From the NCBI RefSeq assembly GCF_016082275.1, contig NZ_MOWM01000045.1, forward strand, positions 1 to 49,648: 49,648 bases of DNA, given 5' to 3'. The DNA comes from Variovorax sp. E3 (GTDB taxonomy: Bacteria > Pseudomonadota > Gammaproteobacteria > Burkholderiales > Burkholderiaceae_C). Below the pieces are notes generated by a model. It was given only the letters and a program-made list of their open reading frames with translations. It was not told the origin of the DNA and ran no database searches. Made by a program: the position numbers and the translations under genes. The stretch's first letter is position 1; each line of letters begins with the position of its first letter. Shown here piece by piece: positions 39,487-47,998 of this stretch.

Positions 39487-40161
39487 TCAATGCAAGTCCA
39501 GTTCGTCCGCGACCCAGCCGCGCCGCGTCAGGTGAACGCCCAGGCGCACCTGCATGGTTCCTTCGCGCTGGATGGCGCGCGCCAGCAACGGGAAGGCCTG
39601 CTGCACTTCGGGCGCGATGGCCCAGGCGTCGGGCGCGATGCGGTAGGTGAACAGCAGCGAGGTCGCGGTGCGGCCGTCGCGCGTTTGCGGCGGGTCCCAG
39701 CCGATCAGGCGGTCCAGGCTCAGGGTGGCCGCGCACAGGTCGGCCGGGTGCGTGACCGTCTGCGTCGGCGTGCGAATGACCACGGGCACCTGCAGGTAGT
39801 GCTTGCGGCCCGCGTCGGTCAGCGCGTATTCGCGCGCCGGCCCGGCATCGCCAGAGGCGGTGGCTGCGACATTCTTGCCCGCCACCAGCCCCAGTTTCTC
39901 GAGCACGGGCATCTGCTGTGCATCGGGCTCGCGCGAGCCGGCGGCCACCGTGATCGGCCACGCGTACTTGGCCAGGCACACGTGCCCGCGCTGCGCGAGG
40001 TAGTCGTTGACGGTCGCCGTGAAGTTGTCGTTGTCCGGAAAGCGCGCCTGTTCGTTGTCGCAACCGGAGAGCAGGGCCAGCGAAGCCAGCAGCGCCAGCA
40101 GGGATGCGCCGGCGCGGCGGGCACGGCGTGTGAGGGCCGGGGTTGTGGTGTTGTTCGTCAT
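39487..40161 (-). CDS. Putative lipoprotein, intact copy of a tandem pair
   Basis: A 224-residue lipoprotein. I start at ATG 40161 (MTNNTTTPALTRRARRAG), giving a short basic region, a hydrophobic helix and the lipobox LALLSGCDNE. Mature part: NFTATVNDYLAQRGHVCLAK, VLEKLGLVAGKNVAATASGD, REYALTDAGRKHYLQVPVVI, LIGWDPPQTRDGRTATSLLF and VRLGVHLTRRGWVADELDLH. I do not recognise a named domain. It lies 20 bp after the di-heme peroxidase on the same strand and 50 bp before its paralogue, so it is probably co-transcribed with the peroxidase. Confidence 0.8.
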   Translation of the reverse strand: MTNNTTTPALTRRARRAGASLLALLASLALLSGCDNEQARFPDNDNFTATVNDYLAQRGHVCLAKYAWPITVAAGSREPDAQQMPVLEKLGLVAGKNVAATASGDAGPAREYALTDAGRKHYLQVPVVIRTPTQTVTHPADLCAATLSLDRLIGWDPPQTRDGRTATSLLFTYRIAPDAWAIAPEVQQAFPLLARAIQREGTMQVRLGVHLTRRGWVADELDLH

Positions 40162-40181
40162 CGGGTCGATGGGGCGCGCGT

Positions 40182-41600
40182 TCACTGCACGCATTTGCCG
40201 CTGGCCGCCGGCCTGGAGCTCGGCTGGTAGCCGTCGCTCAGCGCGCCCAGGAAGCAGACCAGGTCGGCGATCTGCTGCGGCGTCATGACCGGCACGGCGC
40301 CGGGTGCGCGCGGCCGCGTGCCGCTGGCCAGCGTCTTGTCGCCGCCTTCGCCGGTGCCCAGCGGCACTTCCTCGTCGATGTTGCCCTGCTGCGCGCGCGG
40401 CAGGTCGTTGTACTTCTCGACCGTCGCGCCCGGCACGTGGGTGGGTTGAAGCGCCCAGCCCGGGTTGGCCTGCGGCGTGCCGGTGCCGTCGTTGCGGGCG
40501 GGATACCAGTACTCCGGGTTGGTGTCCCGCGTGTTGTAGAAATTGAGGACCTGCTCCAGCGAATGGAGCACGCCGTTATGGAAGAAGGCGCCGCGCGAGG
40601 CCACGTTGCGCAGCACCGGCACCTTGAACATGCCGCAGTACGGGTTGGCCGCTTGCGGCGTGGCGGGCATGTGGTCGGTGCGGTAGGGGCCGCACAGGCC
40701 CATGTCGAAATAGCGCGGATCGTCGTTGGCCGGAATCGGGTCCGGGTTGTTCGGGATCGACCGGTCGTTGCGCGGCGCGCCCAGGGCCTGGTAGGTGAAG
40801 TCCGTCATCAGGCCGCTGTTGCCGTTGAAGTTGGCGCCCGTGTAGTGGCAGCCCGAGCAGTTGGTGACGCCCGTGCTGTGAAACAGCACTTCGCCGCGCC
40901 GTTCGGCCGGCGTCAGCGTGCCGCCGATCTTGTTGAACACGTAGAGGTCGTACTTGCTGCTGTACGGATGAAAGCTGCGGTCTTCCGTCTCCAGCGCCTG
41001 GATCGCGGTGCCCAGGGCGTCGAAGGCCTTGTCGGTGTCGTTGAACACGTCGGCGCCGAAGGCCTGCTTGAACAGGTCGGCATAGGCGCCGTTCTGAACG
41101 GCCTTCACGACCGCTTCCTTCGAGCTGTTGTTCATCTCGAGCGGGTTGAGCAGCGGCAGCGCGGCCTGCGCCGCCATGGTCGCGGCGCGGCCGTCGGCCA
41201 TGAAGCCGCCGCCGGGCGAGCTGGTGGTCACGCCGTCGGGGTTCGGCGCGTCGTCGGCATAGGCCGGCGTCGATTCCTTGTAGCGCAGTGAAGGCACGGC
41301 GCGCACGCCGGCCTGCGTGGTGTCGGAGCCCAACTGCACCGAGATGCTGTTCGGCGGACCGTAGGCGTATTGCGGGTCGTGGCAGCTCGCGCACGACATG
41401 TTCTTGTTGCCCGACAGGTTCCTGTCCAGGAACGCGAACTGCCCGACCTGGGCATTCAGGCTCAGGGCGGGCGGGGGCGGGGCGGGGGTGCTTGTTGCCG
41501 CCATCGCCGCGCCCTTGCCGTCACAGCCCGCCAGTGCCAGCAGCGCGATCGAAAGCGCCATGACGAGGGGGACTGTCTTTTGCATTACCAGATTCATCAT
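40182..41600 (-). CDS. Di-heme cytochrome c peroxidase family lipoprotein
   Basis: A 472-residue exported protein of the bacterial di-heme peroxidase/MauG superfamily. Lipobox LLALAGC with Cys 26; heme sites CASCH at residues 70-74 and CSGCH at 248-252. Other family segments: FLDRNLSGNKNMSCASCHDP, VPSLRYKESTPAYADDAPNP, NPLEMNNSSKEAVVKAV, ERRGEVLFHSTGVTNCSGCH, MFKVPVLRNVASRGAFFHNG and LEQVLNFYNTRDTNPEYWYP. It may reduce peroxide or oxidise a protein partner. The ATG choice is uncertain (three Met in the first six residues). It follows the phosphoesterase gene across a strongly structured 91-bp spacer. Confidence 0.92.
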   Translation of the reverse strand: MMNLVMQKTVPLVMALSIALLALAGCDGKGAAMAATSTPAPPPPALSLNAQVGQFAFLDRNLSGNKNMSCASCHDPQYAYGPPNSISVQLGSDTTQAGVRAVPSLRYKESTPAYADDAPNPDGVTTSSPGGGFMADGRAATMAAQAALPLLNPLEMNNSSKEAVVKAVQNGAYADLFKQAFGADVFNDTDKAFDALGTAIQALETEDRSFHPYSSKYDLYVFNKIGGTLTPAERRGEVLFHSTGVTNCSGCHYTGANFNGNSGLMTDFTYQALGAPRNDRSIPNNPDPIPANDDPRYFDMGLCGPYRTDHMPATPQAANPYCGMFKVPVLRNVASRGAFFHNGVLHSLEQVLNFYNTRDTNPEYWYPARNDGTGTPQANPGWALQPTHVPGATVEKYNDLPRAQQGNIDEEVPLGTGEGGDKTLASGTRPRAPGAVPVMTPQQIADLVCFLGALSDGYQPSSRPAASGKCVQ

Positions 41601-41610
41601 TCACTGTTGC

Positions 41611-41690
41611 CCGAAGGCCGGAAAAAGCTGTTCCAGGCGGCCCCGTGAGGGATTCCGCCCGGAACACCGCCGCGGTGCAGCGGCCTTCGG
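41611..41690 (-). ncRNA. Structured spacer: nested hairpins between phosphoesterase and peroxidase genes
   Basis: Outer arms CCGAAGGCCG (41611-41620) and CGGCCTTCGG (41681-41690) pair perfectly over 10 bp. Inside, 41630-41640 pairs with 41655-41665 over 11 positions, and 41665-41677 forms a CACCG/CGGTG hairpin. The single mismatch in the 11-bp helix is A-C on the plus strand but a G-U wobble in the minus-strand RNA. On that RNA the 11-bp helix is followed by a U5 run (41621-41625), as in a terminator. Probable terminator or attenuator; no match to a named family. Confidence 0.5.
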
Positions 41691-41691
41691 C

Positions 41692-44140
41692 TTACTTCGT
41701 CGCCCAGACGTTGGTCTGGCTCGCGTCAGGCCCCACCTGCGGGGTGATCTGGCCTTGGAGCTTGCCCGTGAGGGTGTCGACCTGACCGACGATGTCGGCC
41801 GCATACAGCTTCTGCGTGTAGCTGCCCGGGATCACATAGGCGTGGTTGATCGGGCGCACCGAGTCGAAGTGCGTGTCCACGCTGCCGGCGAATTCCGGCA
41901 GCGCCGTGATGTTGGCCGTGATGAAGGCTTCGGTGTACTTGGCGCGGTTCAGGTACGACGCATCCACGGCCGGGTCGGCGATCTGGAACATGTCCTGCAG
42001 CGTGCGCACGAACGAGAAGTGGCTGTAGGAGTCGCTGTCCGCGATGTTCTTCTTGGCCGTGCCCACGTCCTGCTGGTTGGAGATGATGCCGAAGATCGAG
42101 TTGCCGTGGCCGAAGTTGCCCGACGTGTAGTTGCTCGGCGCGGTGGTGGCCGTCGCCTTGCCGTTCGCGTCCACGGTCACCGGTGCGGCGCCCGAGTTCT
42201 TGCCGCCGGCATTCCAGCCGCAGCAGGAGCCGTTGCTGCCGCCTTCACCTTCGTCGTACATCACGACGATCGCGACGCGCTTCTGCGGGTTCTTCCACAG
42301 CGCGGAAGCCTGGATCTTCTTGACCACCATGCCCAGGTAGATGTCGGCGCGCATGACGCCGTTGGCCTGGCCGTTGTTGTTGCTCACGCAGCTCGTGTCG
42401 CTGCCGACGCCGTGCATGTCGTCGCACTGGTCGGGCACGATGAAGTTGATGTTGCCCACGTCGCCCGTGACCAGGTCCTTGCTGAACTGGTCGTAGATCC
42501 AGCCGCTCGGCAACGGGTAGGCGGTGGACTTGAGCCAGTCCGCTTCCTGGTACTGCGTGCCGAAGATGGTGCGGTTGGTGGCCACGAACTCGGGCAGGTT
42601 GCGCGCGTCTGGTAGGCGATCGACGGGCCGTGCTTGACCTTGTACAGGCCGTTCACCACGCCGTAGCCGGCGGTGCCGGTGAGGTTGGGCGTGGAGCCGT
42701 CGAGGTTGGTGAAGCCGTTCAGGCGGTTGGTCGCGTCGTACGTGGCGGTGACGCTCGCATCGGCGATGCTGTCGGCACGCACGTCCTGGCCGGGGTTCAT
42801 CGATTCGCTGTAGGTGCGGATGGTGCGGCCGGTCCTGGACATCAGCGAGAACAGGTTGTCGCCGGGGATGTTGTGCACTGTGCCGCTGGTCGGGTTGTCG
42901 CCGCAGGTCACGCTGGCCGATGTGTAGCCGGCGCGGGTGGGAAAGGACGTGGAGCCTGGGGCGGGAACTGGCCCTGGATGGGCAGGGGCTGGCCGTCGGA
43001 GGCCGTGCCGCCGGTGAATGCGACGTCGGTGACGGCGTAGGGCGAGCCGGTGACCGCGCCGCAGCCGAACCAGTTGTCGTCGGTGATGCCAAAGTCATCG
43101 CCACCGCCCAGCGCCGTGTAGTTCGGCTCGGACGGATTGCCGGTCGAGTAGTACGTGGTCAGCTGGTTGTACTTGTTCAGGATGTAGTTGATGTTCACGG
43201 CCCGCGAGTTGCCGACGATCACGTCGGTCGACTTGTTTTCCTCGATGACCACGAAGATGTTGTCGTAGGCCGGCACGCCTTCCACGTTGAAGGCCGCCTG
43301 CTGCGCCTGCGCGAAGGTGATGGGCGCCTGCTTCTGCGTCGGGCCCGTGGGGGTGGCCTTGGTGCCGTCCTTGTTGGTGAGCACCACGCTGGACAGGCCG
43401 ACCAGGCGGGGGTCGCCGCCGGTGACGGCCAGGTTGTCGGGGAACATGTCCTTGCGATCGAGCTTGGTCGTCGCGTAGGTGTAGCGGTTGGTCAGCTGGT
43501 TGTCTTCATACAGCGCCGCGTACTGGCTGGCGCCGCTCAGCGTGTTGACGTCGGCCAGCGGGTCGGTGAGCGCGGCGTTGCCGAGATTGAAGGTCGGCCC
43601 GTTCAGGCGCGTGGCCAGGTTGGCCTTCTCGGCCGCGTAGCTGCTGCCGTTGGCTTCCACCAGGCGCTGCGCTTCGCTCGACAGCGGGCTGATGACGATC
43701 TTGCCGGCGCCCTGGTCGGCGATCTGGGCCGCCGAAGCGCGCAGGATCAGGTGGCTGGCCACGGGGGCGCCGGTGGCGGTGTTGATCGCGCTGGTGCCGA
43801 TGTCGGCCACCAGCGGTCCGGTGCTGGTGGTCGTGAGCGTGAACTTGCCGCTGGCGTCGGTGACGGCCGAGGCTTCGCCGCTGTCGAGCACGCCGTTGCC
43901 GTTGGCATCGACGAAGACCGTGGCCTTCTGGTAGTAGCCGGCCTTCAGCGTGGGGTTGCCGGTGGCGCTGCCCGGCACGTAGCCGCTGGCGGCCACCACG
44001 CCGCTGAAGGTCGTGCCGGCGGACGGGAGGTTCGGGAACACGACGGTGCCCGCGTCATTGCCTCCCCCGCAAGCGGCGAGCACGCAAGCCGCAACCGTCG
44101 TCAACGACGAGAGCACGGCTTTTCTATTGAGAATGTTCAT
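41692..44140 (-). CDS. Phosphoesterase (phospholipase C/acid phosphatase) family lipoprotein (two frame breaks)
   Basis: About 816 residues after repair. Lipobox VLAAC with Cys 24, then a linker domain with an EF-hand-like calcium loop (VDANGNGVLDSGEA, about residues 76-90). The phosphoesterase domain starts with YDNIFVVIEENKSTDVIVGN (nucleophile region), NPSEPNYTALGGGDDFGIT, DNPTSGTVHNIPGDNLFSLM, IVVMYDEGEGGSNGSCCGWN (metal-binding Asp/Glu), GHGNSIFGIIS and SHFSFVRTLQDMF. This resembles AcpA-type acid phosphatases and PF04185 phospholipases. Breaks at the GGGG 42958-42961 and near 42607 are each repaired by one base. AGGA five bases before ATG 44140 supports the start. The substrate is unknown. 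Confidence 0.88.
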
Positions 44141-44242
44141 ATATATCCTGGGGCAGTGAGTTATGAATGGTTTTACCGGCCGGCAAAGGAAAAGTGGGCG
44201 TCGTCTTTTGTGAGAAAGAAGTGCCACGGCGAGGAGGAATGT

Positions 44243-44271
44243 AGAAATAACGGGTGACATTTGTGTGTCAA
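44243..44271 (-). promoter_or_regulatory. Candidate sigma-70 promoter with overlapping TGACA palindrome
   Basis: On the minus strand TTGACA (44271-44266) is followed after 16 bases by TATTTC (44249-44244), about 100 bp before the phosphoesterase start. The -35 overlaps a perfect inverted repeat TGACA-TTTGTG-TGTCA (44255-44270), a possible repressor or activator site. A weak resemblance of one half to a Pho box is not convincing. Confidence 0.4.
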
Positions 44272-44860
44272 AAGAGTCTTGGTATTTCCAATTTGCAAAG
44301 GCTTTTCCGGAGGCCTGATTTCTCCATTCAATCAATTGGCTGACTGATGGCTGACCATTAATTAATTGGGGGTTAGCGAATTGTTAGGAGGGAATTAGGG
44401 ATGCCAGAAAATGCTGCCCGGGCGCCTGGATCCGCCGTGGATTGCGCTACCCTGTTCCGGGCGTCGGCCGTCTTGGCCGCGCGCCGGATCAGTCGCTTCA
44501 TGGCATGCGGGGTTTGCTTGAATGGGAGCGATCGACAACCGCCATTGGTTGTCGGCGGGCGTCACGGGTTTGCCGAGCTCTTGGGGTAATTGGCGTCCGT
44601 CGCTCGCAGCCGAGGGCGGCAAATGCCATTTACGCCCGGCCGTGGGCTTCGAGGTGGCCAACCGTGCAATTGGGGTGCGTGAATTCGCCTCTGGCCAGAC
44701 GGAATTCGGCGCTCACGGTCGTAATGCGTGGTAGATATGCGCCCGCGTGAACAGCCTGCCCCTGCGCGGCTGTTTCCCGTCCGGCGCCGCGGGCCGCAGC
44801 CGCGCTCGTGGCGCGACGACGCCGGGCGCCAGTAGCCCCCGTGTCCGCCCGGTCACGAAC
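44272..44860. other. Long non-coding gap, AT-rich on its left side
   Basis: About 590 bp with no gene I can support. The part from 44272 to about 44400 is clearly AT-rich for this genome (repeated AATTAATT and AATTG-type words). The rest returns to high GC and holds only short open frames on both strands with no recognisable protein features. Confidence 0.5.
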
Positions 44861-44883
44861 GCTTGCGCATAATTGACGCAAGC
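44861..44883 (+). promoter_or_regulatory. GCTTGCG/CGCAAGC inverted repeat touching the oxyR start
   Basis: Perfect 7-bp arms (44861-44867, 44877-44883) with a 9-base centre containing CATAAT, which resembles a -10 box. The repeat ends one base before the oxyR ATG, and no purine-rich ribosome site is present. It may be an operator for autoregulation, or the transcript may begin very close to the ATG. Confidence 0.4.
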
Positions 44884-44884
44884 T

Positions 44885-45850
44885 ATGACTCTCACCGAAC
44901 TCAAATACATCGTCGCAGTAGCCCGCGAACGGCACTTCGGCAAGGCGGCCGAGGCCTGCTACGTCTCCCAACCGACCCTGTCGGTGGCCATCAAGAAACT
45001 CGAGGACGAACTCGAGGTCAAGCTTTTCGAGCGCAGCGCCGGCGAAGTGACTGTCACGCCGCTCGGCGAGCAGATCGTGCAGCAGGCGCAAAGCGTGCTC
45101 GACCAGGCCGCCAGCATCAAGGAAATCGCCAAGCGCGGCAAAGACCCGCTGGCCGGCCCGCTGAACCTGGGCGTGATCTACACCATCGGGCCGTACCTGC
45201 TGCCCGACCTGGTGCGCCAGGTGATCCAGCGCACGCCGCAGATGCCGCTGGTGTTGCAGGAGAACTTCACCGTCAAGCTGCTCGAGATGCTGCGCGCCGG
45301 CGAGATCGACTGCGCCGTCATGGCCGAGCCCTTTCCCGACACCGGCCTGGCGATGGCGCCGCTGTACGACGAGCCCTTCATGGCGGCCCTGCCCGCCAAG
45401 CACAAGTTCGCCGACCGCGAATCGATCACGTCCGAAGAATTGCAGAGCGAGACCATGCTGCTGCTGGGCACCGGCCACTGCTTTCGCGACCACGTGCTCG
45501 AGGTGTGCCCGGAGTTCGCGCGCTTCTCGAGCAACGCCGAAGGCATTCGCAAGAGCTTCGAGGGCTCGTCGCTCGAAACCATCAAGCACATGGTGGCCTC
45601 GGGCATGGGCGTGACGCTGGTGCCGCGCCTGTCGGTGCCGGCCGAGGCGCTCAAGCCCAAGGTCAAGGGCCGCAAGGAGGCCGAGCAGATGGTGCGCTAC
45701 CTGCCCGTGCGCGACGCGCACGACCGCGACCCGCCCACGCGCCGCGTGGTGCTCGCATGGCGCCGCACCTTCACGCGCTACGAGGCCATCGCGGCGCTGC
45801 GCAATGCGATCTATGCGTGCGAGCTGCCGGGCGTCAAGCGCCTTTCCTGA
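44885..45850 (+). CDS. oxyR: Hydrogen-peroxide sensing LysR regulator OxyR
   Basis: A 321-residue LysR regulator. Winged helix MTLTELKYIVAVARERHFGK, ACYVSQPTLSVAIKKLEDEL. Effector domain with the redox pair in GTGHCFRDHVLEVCPEF: counted from ATG 44885 the cysteines fall at residues 199 and 208, the same numbers as in E. coli OxyR, which strongly supports both identity and start. Thr/His/Arg around the first Cys are conserved. dps, a classical OxyR target, follows 139 bp downstream on the same strand. Near-perfect conservation suggests a working peroxide switch. Confidence 0.96.
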   Translation: MTLTELKYIVAVARERHFGKAAEACYVSQPTLSVAIKKLEDELEVKLFERSAGEVTVTPLGEQIVQQAQSVLDQAASIKEIAKRGKDPLAGPLNLGVIYTIGPYLLPDLVRQVIQRTPQMPLVLQENFTVKLLEMLRAGEIDCAVMAEPFPDTGLAMAPLYDEPFMAALPAKHKFADRESITSEELQSETMLLLGTGHCFRDHVLEVCPEFARFSSNAEGIRKSFEGSSLETIKHMVASGMGVTLVPRLSVPAEALKPKVKGRKEAEQMVRYLPVRDAHDRDPPTRRVVLAWRRTFTRYEAIAALRNAIYACELPGVKRLS

Positions 45851-45989
45851 GCGGCGAATTCGGGGGATTGGCCTACGCGGCGGCTGTTTTGAATCGTTGA
45901 TCGCTGAGATAGAGTGACGCTGTTGCGAAGCCGCGCGCCGGCTTCCAGAATCGAAGCGTTCCACCCAACTTGAAGAAAGAGCTCTCGCC

Positions 45990-46565
45990 ATGGCCAAAGC
46001 CTCGAAGAAATCATCGCCTGCTTCCTCCGCCGGCAAGGTGCCCAAGAAGGGCGGCGCGGTGGTCGCGCAGGAGTCTGGCAGCCGCAATGCGCCGATCATC
46101 AACATCGGCATCGAGCGCCAGGACCGTGCCGCCATCGCCGAGGGCCTGAGCCGCGTGCTGGCCGACACGTACACGCTGTACCTCACCACGCACAACTTCC
46201 ACTGGAACGTGACGGGCCCGCACTTCAACTCGCTGCACGCGATGTTCATGGGCCAGTACACCGAGCTGTGGAACGCCACCGACGTGCTGGCCGAGCGCAT
46301 CCGCGCGCTGGGCCACTACGCGCCGGGCTCGTACGCCGAGTTCAGCAAGATCGCCACCGTGCCCGACGTGCCGCAGAACCCGCCCAAGGCGATGGAGATG
46401 GTGCGCATCCTGGTGAAGGGCCACGAGACCGTGTCGCGCATCGCGCGCGAGTTCATCCCCGTGGCCGAAGAGGCCGGCGACGACCCGACGGCCGACATGC
46501 TGACCGCGCGCTGCACGGTGCACGACCAGACCGCCTGGATGCTGCGTTCGCTGCTCGAGGACTGA
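45990..46565 (+). CDS. dps: Dps, DNA-binding ferritin-like protein
   Basis: Oxidises and stores iron using peroxide and coats DNA under stress. It has 191 residues. The N-terminal tail (about 1-30) is rich in Lys, Ser and Ala ([20 protein letters not shown]), the DNA-binding type of tail. The ferroxidase region is [20 protein letters not shown] with the following [17 protein letters not shown] (His, His, Asp, Glu ligands at subunit interfaces); the final helix is [16 protein letters not shown]. The 139-bp gap after oxyR probably holds its promoter. A strong terminator follows. Confidence 0.95.
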   Translation: MAKASKKSSPASSAGKVPKKGGAVVAQESGSRNAPIINIGIERQDRAAIAEGLSRVLADTYTLYLTTHNFHWNVTGPHFNSLHAMFMGQYTELWNATDVLAERIRALGHYAPGSYAEFSKIATVPDVPQNPPKAMEMVRILVKGHETVSRIAREFIPVAEEAGDDPTADMLTARCTVHDQTAWMLRSLLED

Positions 46566-46590
46566 GCGCGCGCTTTCCTCGCACCCCCAC

Positions 46591-46619
46591 AAGAGCGGCA
46601 CAATGGCCGCTCTTTTTTT
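46591..46619 (+). terminator. Intrinsic terminator after dps
   Basis: AAGAGCGGC (46591-46599), loop ACAATG, GCCGCTCTT (46606-46614), and a T7 run (46613-46619). Perfect 9-bp stem plus U-tract. The loop contains the in-frame ATG at 46603 that a gene finder might call as the ubiA start. Confidence 0.88.
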
Positions 46620-46635
46620 GCCCGTCTTGCCTCGC

Positions 46636-47496
46636 ATGCTCGCCCGTCGCTTCGCGCTCTACCTCGACCTGATCCGCTGGAACCGCCCCGCCGGCTGGCT
46701 GCTGCTGCTGTGGCCCACGCTGGGCGCGCTCTGGTTCGCGGCCGACGGTTGGCCAGGCTGGCACCTGGTGGTGGTGTTCACGCTCGGCACCTTCCTCATG
46801 CGCAGCGCGGGCTGCTGTGTGAACGACGTGGCCGACCGCGACTTCGACCGCCACGTCAAGCGCACCGCGCAACGGCCCGTGACCAGCGGGGCGATGTCGG
46901 TCAAGGAGGCGCTGGGGCTCGGCGTGGTGCTGGCGCTGGCGGCCTTCGGGCTGGTGCTCACCACCAACTGCACGACGGTGCTGTGGTCGTTCGCGGCGCT
47001 GGCCATCACGCTGATCTATCCCTTTGCCAAGCGCTTCGTGTCGGTGCCGCAGGCGGTGCTGGGCGTGGCCTTCAGCTTCGGCATTCCGATGGCCTTCGCG
47101 GCGGTGCAGGCCCACGTGCCCGTGTTCGCCGCGTGGCTGCTGGCCGGCAACCTGTTCTGGGTGCTGGCCTACGACACCGAGTACGCGATGGTCGACCGCG
47201 ACGACGACCTGAAGATCGGCATGAAGACCTCTGCCATCACCTTCGGCCGCTTCGACGTGGCGGCGGTGATGGCCAGCTACGCGATCTTTCTCGCGGTGTG
47301 GATCTGGGCCGGCGCGAGCCGTTCGCTGGGTGTGCTGTTCTACGTCGGCATCGCGGGCGGCGCGGCGCAGGCGCTGTGGCACTGGCGGCTGATTCATGAC
47401 CGCACGCGCGACGGCTGTTTCAAGGCCTTCCGGCTGAACCACTGGCTGGGCTTCACCGTGTTCGCCGGCATCGTGGCCGGCTACGCGATGCGTTGA
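46636..47496 (+). CDS. ubiA: 4-hydroxybenzoate octaprenyltransferase
   Basis: Prenylates 4-hydroxybenzoate in ubiquinone synthesis; inner-membrane enzyme of 286 residues with about eight hydrophobic helices. Both Asp-rich motifs are present: [20 protein letters not shown] (NDxxDxxxD) and [19 protein letters not shown], with [20 protein letters not shown] at the N terminus and [19 protein letters not shown] at the end. I prefer ATG 46636 ([15 protein letters not shown]) over ATG 46603, because the earlier codon lies in the loop of the dps terminator and would add an odd leader. The MaoC-like gene follows by 13 bp. Confidence 0.93.
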   Translation: MLARRFALYLDLIRWNRPAGWLLLLWPTLGALWFAADGWPGWHLVVVFTLGTFLMRSAGCCVNDVADRDFDRHVKRTAQRPVTSGAMSVKEALGLGVVLALAAFGLVLTTNCTTVLWSFAALAITLIYPFAKRFVSVPQAVLGVAFSFGIPMAFAAVQAHVPVFAAWLLAGNLFWVLAYDTEYAMVDRDDDLKIGMKTSAITFGRFDVAAVMASYAIFLAVWIWAGASRSLGVLFYVGIAGGAAQALWHWRLIHDRTRDGCFKAFRLNHWLGFTVFAGIVAGYAMR

Positions 47497-47509
47497 CGAG
47501 GGGCGTTGC

Positions 47510-47980
47510 ATGCTGGAGCGACTGAAACAGAAGATCGGCCAGGAGGGCTTCTCCGAATGGCACTGCATCACGCAGGAGATGGTCGCGCGCTACTCGGCGC
47601 TGTCGGGCGACGGTGAAGGCGAGTGGATCCACCTCGACCCCGAGCGCGCGGCGCGCGAGGCGGATCACGGCGGCACCATCGTGCAGGGCTTCTTCCAGGT
47701 CTCGCACCTGATCCGGCTGACCGGCGAGGCCATGCGCACGCTGCTGCCCTTCGACACCAACCACGCGCTGAACTACGGCTTCGACCGGCTGCGCTTCGTG
47801 CGGCCGATGCCCGTGGGCGCGCGCTTCAGGGCGCGCGTGCGCATCATGGACGTGACGCCCAAACCCGGCGACAGCTTCCTGCTGAAAGAGGACGTGCGGC
47901 TCGAGCTGGAAGACGGCACCGTCACGCTGGCCGCCGAATGGCTGTTCTTTCTCGGGCCGCGGGCGTTGCCGGCGGCCTGA
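47510..47980 (+). CDS. MaoC-like hotdog dehydratase family protein
   Basis: A 156-residue protein of the MaoC/NodN-like hotdog family. MLERLKQKIGQEGFSEWHCI, then ITQEMVARYSALSGDGEGEW IHLDPERAA (the usual fxxxsGDxnpiHxD catalytic stretch, here with Glu for Asn), HGGTIVQGFFQVSHLIRL, NYGFDRLRFVRPMPVGARFR and LEDGTVTLAAEWLFFLG. Such proteins hydrate enoyl-CoA or enoyl-ACP; the substrate is unknown. It lies 13 bp after ubiA and converges with proC across 18 bp. Confidence 0.85.
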   Translation: MLERLKQKIGQEGFSEWHCITQEMVARYSALSGDGEGEWIHLDPERAAREADHGGTIVQGFFQVSHLIRLTGEAMRTLLPFDTNHALNYGFDRLRFVRPMPVGARFRARVRIMDVTPKPGDSFLLKEDVRLELEDGTVTLAAEWLFFLGPRALPAA

Positions 47981-47998
47981 GGTCAGCCGCTCGGCCGC

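Noticed and set aside
44255..44270. Pho box upstream of the phosphoesterase
   Set aside because: Only one half resembles TGTCAY; the element is better described as an inverted TGACA repeat.
44401..44734. Short open frames in the oxyR-side gap
   Set aside because: No ribosome site, no signal or domain pattern and overlapping frames on both strands; probably chance.
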